Part shown: positions 25,042 through 32,676 of the stretch, piece by piece
How positions within the stretch are numbered: position 1 is the stretch's first letter
Layout: each line of letters begins with the position of its first letter
Origin: Anaerolineae bacterium
GTDB taxonomy: Bacteria; Chloroflexota; Anaerolineae; Aggregatilineales; UBA3940
Assembly (NCBI GenBank): GCA_016926255.1
Contig: JAFGOY010000018.1
Coordinates: 55,541 to 119,540, forward strand
Direction of reading: 5' to 3'
DNA length: 64,000 bases
The notes under the pieces: generated by a model
The model's input: only the letters and a program-made list of their open reading frames with translations
Told to the model about the DNA's origin: nothing
Databases searched by the model: none
Position numbers and translations under genes: made by a program

Positions 25042-25222
25042 CCCTCGATTCCCTACCCGGTGCTCACCCGCCGGGCAGTTCACTTTCATCTTTTATCCTT
25101 TCATCTTTCTTATTACTTACTTTTTCCTTTCAACTTGTTCCCCCGGCTTTCATCTTGGGCAACTGTTTGCTATCATAGGGGTGGGATATAGAGAGATGTG
25201 GTTGCCTGAGAGTCGATAGGGC

Positions 25223-25720
25223 ATGACGATATTCTGTCCGAACTGCCATCACGAGAACCAGACCAGCGCGCTTTTTTGCTCTGAGTGCGGCTATCGCCTG
25301 GAACGTGATACAAAAGATACGTTGATCATCGAACTGTCACCGGAGCTGGGCAGCGCGGTGCTGACCGGCTGGGGAACCTCTGGCTTTGCCGGGAAGAAAG
25401 AGGTGATCCTCTACGTCAAAGGCAACGATACCCCGATCATCTTTACGCCCGAAGACAGGTTTGTCATCGGTCGCCACAGCCGCACCACCGACGTCGAGAT
25501 CAATCTCGACCTGACGCCGTTTGCCGCCGACAAGTACGGTGTTTCGCGCGTGCATGCCGCTTTCCAGGTCGAGGAGAAAGACCTGTACCTTGTCGATCTG
25601 AACAGCAAGAACGGGACCTTCCTCAACGAAGACCCGGTCCCGGCCAATCAACCGGCCCCGATCCACGATGGGGATACGATCCGCCTCGGCCAGTTGATGA
25701 TGTACATCTATTTCAAGTAG
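25223..25720 (+). CDS. Zinc-ribbon FHA-domain protein
   Basis: 165 residues. An N-terminal zinc ribbon (FCPNCHHENQTSALFCSECG) is followed after a linker by a forkhead-associated domain (about 70-160) with FVIGRHS, SRVHA and LNSKNGTFLN, the phosphothreonine-binding residues. Such proteins read Ser/Thr kinase output in the cytoplasm. The kinase at 28185 is 2.5 kb away on the same strand with one minus-strand gene between. The ribosome site is weak (ATAGGGC). Confidence 0.9.
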   Translation: MTIFCPNCHHENQTSALFCSECGYRLERDTKDTLIIELSPELGSAVLTGWGTSGFAGKKEVILYVKGNDTPIIFTPEDRFVIGRHSRTTDVEINLDLTPFAADKYGVSRVHAAFQVEEKDLYLVDLNSKNGTFLNEDPVPANQPAPIHDGDTIRLGQLMMYIYFK

Positions 25721-25757
25721 CCAACCCCCCAAAGCAAAGTGAGATGTTGGATTATTT

Positions 25758-25822
25758 ACCGGGGCTGAAGCCACCGGGCTAAAAATGATGTGTCGCCTGC
25801 GGCGACCGGCAACCGGCTTGTA
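25758..25822. repeat. Intergenic hairpin repeats
   Basis: ACCGGGGCT-gaagcc-ACCGGGCT, then TCGCC-tgc-GGCGA and CCGG-caa-CCGG. The first is the widespread ccggggctgaagcc(cc)gggct type of intergenic repeat; a degenerate copy lies near 56731. Confidence 0.55.
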
Positions 25823-25865
25823 TGGATAACACGATTATGACCCGGCGGTGACCATAGATGGAATG

Positions 25866-27896
25866 CTACTCCACCGGCCAGATGATGACGGTCCCGTCAA
25901 ATAACCCGGTTGCCAGTCGTGTGCCATCTGAGTTGAAATCCACACATAAAATTAGGCGGTTGCCGTCCAACAGAGTCTCTAGCTGCTGCCCGGTCTCGAC
26001 GTCCCAGAGAAGAGCCTGGTACGAAGCAGCAGAGACAAGAAGACTGCCATCGGGAGAGAAATCCAGGTTGCCGACAAGCCCATCATGACCATGCAACACA
26101 TGAACAGGCTGCTGTCCACTGGCAATGTCCCAGAGTATGACCACCACATCGTCACTATCTCGTCCCGGATCTGGAGCGGCTGCAAGGTAGATTCCATCTG
26201 GTGAGCAGGCAATCGTGTAAATAGGATCGGCACATCGAAATTCCCGGATGACCTCTCCACCGGGCAGTTCATATAGAACGACCGAGAGGTCATCTACAAT
26301 TGCCAGCGTTTCTCCATCTGGTAAAAACACCAGATCGCCAGATGGCCCTTCGATCTCAAGCACCGGCTGCCGGGCGGAGATGTCCCAGAGGGTAACACTT
26401 GAACGTTCCGACCGGTAGGCCAGCCACCTTCCATCCGGGGAGAATTCAACATCGGAATAGTATGACAGCCAGGTATTATTTCCCGGAAAGGTCTCGATCA
26501 AATCCCCGGTTGCAGTATCCCACAGGAAGACATCTTCATCGGTAGTTTCGCTGGAGTTTTTAAGACCAACAACTATAAGACTTCCGTCAGGTGAGATATC
26601 GGCATCCTCAATATCTCTATCGGTGAAACCAGTTTGGTCGAAAACAATCTGCCCGCTTTCTACGTCTATCAACCTGACGAACGTCTCTCCAAGCCCCGAA
26701 CCTGCTATGAGCAGTTGCGTGCCATCCGATGAGAAGACAGTTTGTTGAACGATGCTGGTGAATCCGTCGAGGATCAGGGCTGTCTCGCCAGAAGTAGGAT
26801 CGACCCTGTGAATGGCTCCGGTCTGGTAACTGGCAACGAATAGATATCCATCCGGGGAGAAAGCAGTGCCTATCACATCGTCAATAGAATCCAGACGGCG
26901 CAGCAGTTGCCCGCTGCTGACATCCCATATATCAACGAGATAGCCTTCTTCATAGGAACGAGCCGCCAGCAATGTACCGTCCGGCGAGAAGGTTATATCT
27001 CGACTTTCTACAGGCATCGTATACAGCTTTTCACCGGTCAGCGCACCCCAGAGGATAGTCTGCGCATCCGAATACATTGTCCCTTCTGAACCGGTCACAA
27101 GTGTCTGTCCATCCGGTGATACGGCCAGGGAATAGACAGGGCCTTCATGCCCCTCCAGTGCCCGCACTGCTTCGCTCGATGCCAGATTCCACAGGACTAC
27201 TCTCCCGTCTTCGCCCCCCGTAGCAAGAAGATCGTCAGTCACGAATGCCGCCGACTTGACTTCATCGGAATGGCCGACAAGGGAGGTTTCGACAGTTCCG
27301 CTCTGAATATTCCAGACGACGACGCTGTTCCCGGAGCCGTAGGCTACCCGGCTTGAGTCAGGCGAAAAGACGGACGGGTTGAGATTGTGATAGTTATTGG
27401 CTTCGAAGGTATGGAACAGTTCCCCGGTCTCGGCTTCCCACAGCGCAAAAGTCTCTGACCGCCGACCGGCCAGAAATCGGCTGTCAGGAGAGAAAGCCAG
27501 AAAAGCTGCCCGGAGGTCAGTACTCCACACTTCTTCATAGGTGGTAGCATCATACATGAAAGTCCCGATGCTCGTGCTGATAGCCAGAAACCGGCCATCC
27601 GGGGAAGGCACTGCGTGACCGACATAGCCCATTCCATATCGGGCGACTGCGCCTTCGGGTATCTGCGGGGTATACGGCAGGGTGATGACCGGGAATGGTG
27701 TATCGGTCGGTGTTGGAACCGGCGTAGCGGTCGGATGTGGGGTCGATGTGACGGTCGGCGCGGGCGATACGGTCGCGGTGGATGTCGGGGGGACACCGGT
27801 GGGCGTCGATGTCGGCACTTCGGCGGTCTGCGCGCAGGCGCACAGCATCAGCGCTGCGATCAAAATCCCCGGATTGAACAGGCGGCTCGGCTTCAT
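25866..27896 (-). CDS. WD40-repeat lipoprotein
   Basis: 676 residues. Signal peptide MKPSRLFNPGILIAALMLCAC with a likely lipobox Cys, then a Thr/Pro-rich linker to about residue 75, then about thirteen WD40-type blades to the C-terminus. Repeat hallmarks recur as SPDGRFLA, LLATGGEDGRVVLWN, SPDGTLLA and a final DGTVIIWP. Such propellers are protein-binding scaffolds; no enzyme domain is attached. ATG 27896 follows CCAGGGAGCAGATCG; the ORF-track start 28010 lies in the intergenic repeat. The partner is unknown. Confidence 0.88.
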   Translation of the reverse strand: MKPSRLFNPGILIAALMLCACAQTAEVPTSTPTGVPPTSTATVSPAPTVTSTPHPTATPVPTPTDTPFPVITLPYTPQIPEGAVARYGMGYVGHAVPSPDGRFLAISTSIGTFMYDATTYEEVWSTDLRAAFLAFSPDSRFLAGRRSETFALWEAETGELFHTFEANNYHNLNPSVFSPDSSRVAYGSGNSVVVWNIQSGTVETSLVGHSDEVKSAAFVTDDLLATGGEDGRVVLWNLASSEAVRALEGHEGPVYSLAVSPDGQTLVTGSEGTMYSDAQTILWGALTGEKLYTMPVESRDITFSPDGTLLAARSYEEGYLVDIWDVSSGQLLRRLDSIDDVIGTAFSPDGYLFVASYQTGAIHRVDPTSGETALILDGFTSIVQQTVFSSDGTQLLIAGSGLGETFVRLIDVESGQIVFDQTGFTDRDIEDADISPDGSLIVVGLKNSSETTDEDVFLWDTATGDLIETFPGNNTWLSYYSDVEFSPDGRWLAYRSERSSVTLWDISARQPVLEIEGPSGDLVFLPDGETLAIVDDLSVVLYELPGGEVIREFRCADPIYTIACSPDGIYLAAAPDPGRDSDDVVVILWDIASGQQPVHVLHGHDGLVGNLDFSPDGSLLVSAASYQALLWDVETGQQLETLLDGNRLILCVDFNSDGTRLATGLFDGTVIIWPVE

Positions 27897-27971
27897 CGAT
27901 CTGCTCCCTGGTTGTGGGTCTACTCCGGCATAGGGAGAATCGTAGCAGCGATGCGAAGGGGGAGCAAGTCT

Positions 27972-28043
27972 ACCCCCTTCGACGGGGCTGCGCCCCGCCA
28001 CTTCCCCCAAGGGGGCAGGTGGGGCACGAATCGTATGAACCGG
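27972..28043. repeat. C5/G5 intergenic repeat copy
   Basis: Same family as 851-1000: ACCCCCTTCGACGGGG, CCACTTCCCCCAAGGGGG, CAGGTGGGGCACGAATCGTA. The inner hairpin here is GACGGGGCTGCGCCCCG, changed on both arms, so base pairing is conserved while sequence is not. Confidence 0.7.
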
Positions 28044-28184
28044 ATCAGAATAACCGGGCCGCTCCTGCGACTTTTCCCCTTACACTTTCGTATTGTAGTT
28101 GAGACATTATATGCTTGACGGTTTGTATTGCTTATGGGATGATACCGGGGTACGGACATGATACTGGAACCAGGAACAACTACA

Positions 28185-29741
28185 ATGACACCCGACGAGA
28201 CAAAAACCCGGATACCCGACAGGATCGGTCGCTACGAAATCAAGACAGAGCTTGGCAAGGGCGGCATGGCGACCGTCTTCCTGGCGCACGATCCGAACTT
28301 CGACCGCGACGTCGCGGTCAAGGTGATGCCCCACGCCCTGCTGCACGACGACACCTTCCGCGCCCGCTTCGACCGCGAGGCGAAGGTGATCGCAAAGTTA
28401 GAGCACGCGGCGATTGTCCCCGTGTACGACTTCGGCGAGGAGGACGGCCAGCCCTACCTCGTGATGCGCTACATGCCCGGCGGCTCGCTCTCCGACCGGC
28501 TTATCGACCGGTCGCTGACGCTTGACGAGTCGCTGAAGATTATCGAACAGCTTGCCCCGGCGCTCGACGAGGCGCACCGCAAGGGCATCGTCCATCGCGA
28601 CCTGAAACCGGGCAACATTTTATTTGACCAGCACGGCTGCGCCGCCATCGCCGACTTCGGGATCGCCAAGATCGCCCAGGAAAGTGTCGCGCTGACCGGC
28701 TCGACGACCATCGGCACGCCCGCCTACATGAGTCCTGAGCAGGCGCGGGGCGATTCGGTGATCGACGGGCGCAGCGACATCTACTCGCTGGGGGCGATCC
28801 TGTTCCAGATGCTCACCGGCAAGCTCCCCTACGACGCCGATACGCCGATGGGGATGGCCGTCCGGCACATCACCGACCCCGTCCCGCAGATATTGGAGGC
28901 CAACCCCGAACTGCCGACCGGCTGCGACGTGCTGATCCGCAAGGCGATGGCGAAAGACCCCGCCGACCGGTTCGCCGATGTCGAGGCGATGGCTAGAGCT
29001 TTGAAAGCGGTCGCCAGCGGCGAATCGCTCGCCGACACCATCGGCGTGCTGCCGCCCGGTATGAGCGAAGACCCGGAGACGGTGCGGCTGGACAAAGTCG
29101 AGGCCCCGCCGAAATCCCCCGGCACGGCGACCACCGCCGGGGCCGATCACACCGAAATGCTCGAACGCGCCCGCACGGCGATCAACACGGCGGTCGGCAA
29201 GATCGACAAGCGGAAGCTGAAACCGATCCAGATCGCGCTGCTGATCGGGATCGGCATCATATTGATGATCGCCGCCCGGTTCGTCGGTCACCTGCTCAAG
29301 CCGGTGGTCTGGCCCGGCTATATCATCCTGCCGGGCGCGATTGTCGTTTACCTGGCCTCACGCGAGCACAACCCGAAGCGGCAGCGGATGATGGCCGTGG
29401 TCGGGATGATCACCACTGTCAGCGGGCTGCTGCTGCTCTACCAGGCGATCTTCAGGCACTATGCAAGCTGGGCCTACGCCTGGGCACTGATCGTCCCCGG
29501 CGCGCTGGGCATCGCCTCGATCCAGATCGGGCGCTGGCAGAACGACGCGAAGCGGATCAACCGGGGGATTTCGGCGGTGCGGATCGCCGCAGCGATCTTC
29601 GTCTTCTTCTGGTTCGTGTTCGACGTGGTGATCAATGTCGCCACTAAACCGTTTGCGGCGGTGCTGTGGGCACCGGTTTTCGCCGGGCTGGGGCTGTATG
29701 CCTTCATGCGAGGCAAGGTGCATGAGGCGGCGGGGGAGTAG
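28185..29741 (+). CDS. Membrane Ser/Thr protein kinase
   Basis: 518 residues. The Hanks-type kinase domain spans about 15-285: GKGGMATVFLA (glycine loop), VAVKVM (ATP-binding Lys), HRDLKPGN (catalytic loop), DFGIAK and GTPAYMSPEQ. After a spacer with Pro and Thr, the C-terminal 190 residues carry six predicted helices and no PASTA or other external sensor domain. The kinase would face the cytoplasm. ATG 28185 with AGGA nine bases upstream seems better than ATG 28158. It ends before a repeat and a terminator. Confidence 0.92.
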   Translation: MTPDETKTRIPDRIGRYEIKTELGKGGMATVFLAHDPNFDRDVAVKVMPHALLHDDTFRARFDREAKVIAKLEHAAIVPVYDFGEEDGQPYLVMRYMPGGSLSDRLIDRSLTLDESLKIIEQLAPALDEAHRKGIVHRDLKPGNILFDQHGCAAIADFGIAKIAQESVALTGSTTIGTPAYMSPEQARGDSVIDGRSDIYSLGAILFQMLTGKLPYDADTPMGMAVRHITDPVPQILEANPELPTGCDVLIRKAMAKDPADRFADVEAMARALKAVASGESLADTIGVLPPGMSEDPETVRLDKVEAPPKSPGTATTAGADHTEMLERARTAINTAVGKIDKRKLKPIQIALLIGIGIILMIAARFVGHLLKPVVWPGYIILPGAIVVYLASREHNPKRQRMMAVVGMITTVSGLLLLYQAIFRHYASWAYAWALIVPGALGIASIQIGRWQNDAKRINRGISAVRIAAAIFVFFWFVFDVVINVATKPFAAVLWAPVFAGLGLYAFMRGKVHEAAGE

Positions 29742-29756
29742 AGTAGTTTTACCTCC

Positions 29757-29880
29757 TTCGACCGACCTGCGGTCGGCCAAGCGACGTTTTCTGTCGTCCA
29801 CTTTCCCCAACCCCCTTCGCCGCTTCGCGGCACTTCCCCCTTTCAGGGGGCAGGTGGGGCACGAATTGTAAGATTCGAAT
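29757..29880. repeat. Long copy of the C5/G5 intergenic repeat
   Basis: A left module TTCGACCGACCTGCGGTCGG ... CTTTCCCC precedes the core AACCCCCTTCGCCGCTTCGC ... CAGGGGGCAGGTGGGGC. The copy at 35510 has the same two-module order. Translations such as 29749-29943 are artefacts. Confidence 0.75.
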
Positions 29881-29928
29881 GACAGAATAATCGGGATGAT
29901 CCAGAGATTCGTCAAAGAGAGTCATCAG

Positions 29929-29957
29929 CCGCACGGGTTTCACCCGGTGCGGTTTTT
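29929..29957 (+). terminator. Terminator downstream of the kinase
   Basis: CCGCACGGGT-ttc-ACCCGGTGCGG with a one-base bulge, then TTTTT. Confidence 0.8.
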
Positions 29958-29971
29958 GTCGTATACTGACC

Positions 29972-30013
29972 GTGGGAGCGTTTCGGTACGATCCAGACGC
30001 ACACTATCGAATT
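29972..30013. repeat. Cassette repeat copy A
   Basis: GTGGGAGCGTTTCGGTACGA then TCCAGACGCACACTATCGAA. First of three near-identical copies of about 42 bp, each 30 to 60 bases upstream of a gene. See copies at 30843 and 31632 and the half copy at 32658. Confidence 0.8.
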
Positions 30014-30047
30014 GCTGGTTAGTGGTAGCCTGAGAGAAAGAATCAAA

Positions 30048-30809
30048 ATGAAATTATCGAAGGTGCAAAAAGTGGTGGTGATCGGTATTGCGGTCATTGC
30101 CATTATCCCACTGGGCATGATTGTCTGGGCCAAGACCGGGACATATGAGGCTGGCGATACGGCGCTGGCCGCTCTTGAATCCAGCGAGACGGTGACGGTC
30201 ACTCAGGATCAGTGGATCGTGTTCGATCCGGCGGATGACCCAGAAATCGGGTTGATATTCTATCCGGGCGGGCTGGTCGAGCCGGGGGCGTATGCACCGG
30301 TCCTGCATCAGATTGCCGAAGAAGGGGTGCTGGTCGTCATCACACCGATGCCGCTTAACCTGGCTATACTCAACACCAATGCCGCCAGCAGCGTCATCGA
30401 CGCATACTCTGATATTTCAAGCTGGATACTTGCCGGTCACTCATTGGGCGGGGCCGCTGCCGCCATCTATGCCGAAAACAACCCTGAATCGATCAGTGCG
30501 CTTGTCTTCTGGGATTCGTACCCTCCTGAAAGTGCCGATTTATCTGACAATGACATCCCGGTGCTGTCTATATATGGCACGATGGATGGCACTCCAAACA
30601 CAGACAATTTCGACGCTCGCCGCCACCTTGTGCCAGGGGATACCATGTTCATCGGCATCGAAGGCGCGAACCATGCCCGGTTCGGTGATTACGGCCCGCA
30701 GAAAGGCGACGTGGCCGCGACGATCAGCATGGATGAACAACACGACATTGTGGTCGACATCATGCTCGACTTTATTGATCGAATCTCGTCAGACACCTCG
30801 GCCCCCTGA
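30048..30809 (+). CDS. Membrane-anchored alpha/beta hydrolase
   Basis: 253 residues. An N-terminal helix (about 9-28) anchors the protein; an alpha/beta hydrolase domain follows, with oxyanion region IFYPGGLVEPG, nucleophile elbow AGHSLGGA, Asp in SIYGTMDGTP and His in EGANHARFGDYG. This is the Abhydrolase_5-like group with unknown substrates. Start ATG 30048 replaces the ORF-track 30012; its ribosome site is poor (GAGAGAAAG). It is the first gene in the repeat-bounded stretch. Confidence 0.85.
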   Translation: MKLSKVQKVVVIGIAVIAIIPLGMIVWAKTGTYEAGDTALAALESSETVTVTQDQWIVFDPADDPEIGLIFYPGGLVEPGAYAPVLHQIAEEGVLVVITPMPLNLAILNTNAASSVIDAYSDISSWILAGHSLGGAAAAIYAENNPESISALVFWDSYPPESADLSDNDIPVLSIYGTMDGTPNTDNFDARRHLVPGDTMFIGIEGANHARFGDYGPQKGDVAATISMDEQHDIVVDIMLDFIDRISSDTSAP

Positions 30810-30842
30810 TTTCACCCCCGCGCCCATTTTGACGTAACTGAG

Positions 30843-30884
30843 CGCGGGAGCGTTTCGATACGATCCAGGCGCACACAATCGATT
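30843..30884. repeat. Cassette repeat copy B
   Basis: CGCGGGAGCGTTTCGATACG then ATCCAGGCGCACACAATCGA. Differs from copy A at about six positions and lies 871 bases after it. Confidence 0.85.
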
Positions 30885-30905
30885 TTCTACACCGGGAAGT
30901 GAAAT

Positions 30906-31550
30906 ATGTACGACCAATCACCATATACACAGAACTTCGTTTCAGTCAGCTTTTTCGAAGCAATCTACGAGACGGATCACGCTAAGCAAGTTCTGCTGTG
31001 GGAATCAAGAACAGATGCACAAGGAAAAACTACGTTATTCACGGTTCTTGATAAACAAGAGGTCCGAGTGGGCTCTCTCCAAGAGTTCTTGTTGTCGCAA
31101 CGGATTAATACGACATTGTCGATCCGGCACAGTGTGAACATTATTTTGAATAGTGTTTCTAAAAAGGCAGAATTGGTGGAATATTTCATGACGACCTCGG
31201 AAACCCCACCACATAAGGTGCAAACCAAACTAACACTGGTTGTTGACGATAGGGAATATAAAACCGAAGAGTGTGACACACTAACTGATGCTATGTGGGA
31301 ACTACATGAAATCGTTGGTGAGGACGTAGAGTGGAGTCTATGTACTTGCTATGATTGTTTCTATTGCTCTCAAGCGTTTAATAGCCCACGGTATGATGAC
31401 CGGGATGGCTATCGCTGCTATCGGGAGGATCAAATAGCGCTTAATGAGGTCCGACAGAAACACAAGTTTGCCAGTGCCGATGCGTTACTGAGCGGACACT
31501 ACTTTGTGCATGCATTTCATACGTGTGCTGCATGGAAAGACAATGACTGA
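30906..31550 (+). CDS. Cys-rich hypothetical protein in the cassette region
   Basis: 214 residues, no signal or membrane segment. I do not recognise the family. The N-terminal 110 residues look like a beta-rich domain; after VEWSLCTCYDCFYCSQAF the C-terminal part has CxCxxCxxC and a later GYRCYRE, which could bind zinc, and ends with FHTCAAWKDND. Base composition is clearly more AT-rich than the flanking genes. ATG 30906 follows GGGAAGTG. It is bounded by repeat copies B and C, consistent with acquisition as a unit. Confidence 0.7.
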   Translation: MYDQSPYTQNFVSVSFFEAIYETDHAKQVLLWESRTDAQGKTTLFTVLDKQEVRVGSLQEFLLSQRINTTLSIRHSVNIILNSVSKKAELVEYFMTTSETPPHKVQTKLTLVVDDREYKTEECDTLTDAMWELHEIVGEDVEWSLCTCYDCFYCSQAFNSPRYDDRDGYRCYREDQIALNEVRQKHKFASADALLSGHYFVHAFHTCAAWKDND

Positions 31551-31631
31551 CACCATTTGTCGATAGATTCGAACAATAGCAAATTCTCTCTTAATCAATA
31601 GATCACTGATACGAGTCAGTAGGATCATAAC

Positions 31632-31674
31632 AGCGGGAGCGTTCCGATACGATCCATACGCACACAATCGATTT
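31632..31674. repeat. Cassette repeat copy C
   Basis: AGCGGGAGCGTTCCGATACG then ATCCATACGCACACAATCGA. Differs from copy B at only a few positions and lies 789 bases after it. Confidence 0.85.
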
Positions 31675-31730
31675 ACCTTGCGCCTATCCGGGTTTTGGGA
31701 GCACACCGGACGATCAGGAGGGAGCAATTC

Positions 31731-32288
31731 ATGGAACCATTGGAATTGTCGTTAGAACTCGAACGCAAAGACTTCACAAGAATCATACGATGGAACCTGC
31801 TTCGCCTGCGACCCTTACTGGTAGGCTCATTGCTTATGGCGTTTGCGATGGTTGTATGGTATATAGCATTGACCACAGTAGCAGAAAATCACCCAGAGGT
31901 GATTGGTGCCTTCTATTGTTGTCCAACCATTTTGATGTTCCCCGCCGTTCTCTATTGGATTATTCTGCCTATCACTATCGGTATACGATCAAAAAAGATG
32001 CACGATAAAGAAGCGCCAATAACCTGGATTCTGGATGAAGAGCATTTGCAGATTAGTTCAGCCTCGACCGAGGTAAAACACAAGTGGTCGAAATTCAAAA
32101 GAGTTATCGAGACAAAAACCGATTACTGCTTTCTGTCGACTGGAAAGCAGGCTGTTCAGTTCATGCCAAAATCATGTTTCGAATCGGTGGAACAGGAACA
32201 ACGCTTCCGCCACATCATAGAAACCGGGGTTGGAGCTATCAAGCAAAAGGGAATCAAGCGTCCGGCTCAAGGCGATGAAATTCTCTGA
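31731..32288 (+). CDS. YcxB-like membrane protein
   Basis: 185 residues. Two adjacent helices (about 22-45 and 58-80), then a soluble domain with TWILDEEHLQISSASTEVKH and KWSKFKRVIETKTDY ... FMPKSCF, the YcxB-like C-terminal pattern. A second YcxB-like gene is at 58753. ATG 31731 follows CAGGAGGGAGCAATTC. It overlaps the next gene by 14 bases and is AT-richer than the core genes. Function unknown. Confidence 0.75.
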   Translation: MEPLELSLELERKDFTRIIRWNLLRLRPLLVGSLLMAFAMVVWYIALTTVAENHPEVIGAFYCCPTILMFPAVLYWIILPITIGIRSKKMHDKEAPITWILDEEHLQISSASTEVKHKWSKFKRVIETKTDYCFLSTGKQAVQFMPKSCFESVEQEQRFRHIIETGVGAIKQKGIKRPAQGDEIL

Positions 32289-32625
32289 ACACACCGCAAG
32301 ACACTTGGAAAAGAATAAACCTGTTGCGGCGATAATCACTCCAAATCGTGATAATCACCGTGCGTGGGTAGCTGTATATAAACTAACTGAGCGTTCTATT
32401 TCCAAAAGATTACATCCAACAAAGAAGTATATTGTCAGAAGAATTGAAGTCAGCGAAGAGTATTTGCAGAAATATGAAGATGGCTTTGATTTAGTGTATA
32501 GCCATTGTACAGAAACGGAAATAGTGTATATCGAAAACGATGAAGAACTCGAAGAGGTTCTTGGAAGATGGGTGCCAGATTTGAATGTATTCAAGCCATC
32601 GTGGCAGGTAGACTATCCGTTTTAA
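32275..32625 (+). CDS. AT-rich small hypothetical protein
   Basis: 116 residues starting MKFSEHTARHLEKNKP; soluble, acidic C-terminal half. Not recognised. I counted 41 G+C in the 120 bases 32401-32520, about 34 percent, against 41 of 60 in 28261-28320. Start ATG 32275 lies inside the end of the YcxB-like gene, so the pair is coupled. Its size, composition and position next to a repeat resemble immunity or antitoxin cargo, but nothing in the sequence proves that. Confidence 0.65.
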   Translation: MKFSEHTARHLEKNKPVAAIITPNRDNHRAWVAVYKLTERSISKRLHPTKKYIVRRIEVSEEYLQKYEDGFDLVYSHCTETEIVYIENDEELEEVLGRWVPDLNVFKPSWQVDYPF

Positions 32626-32657
32626 TAGTTTGTTTAGTATGAAAGGCTGTGATTGTT

Positions 32658-32675
32658 ACACACACAATCGATTTA
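32658..32675. repeat. Partial cassette repeat copy D
   Basis: Only the 3' half survives: CACACAATCGATTTA, followed by GCTACACC, which parallels TTCTACACC after copy B. It ends two bases before the stop codon of the minus-strand terminase gene. Confidence 0.65.
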
Positions 32676-32676
32676 G

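Noticed and set aside
29749-29943. Short minus-strand ORF across the repeat
   Set aside because: Translation of the C5/G5 repeat, the same peptide appearing at 722-988.
29972-32675. Integron with attC sites
   Set aside because: No RYYYAAC/GTTRRRY core pairs and no integrase; the repeats do not form attC-like long hairpins.
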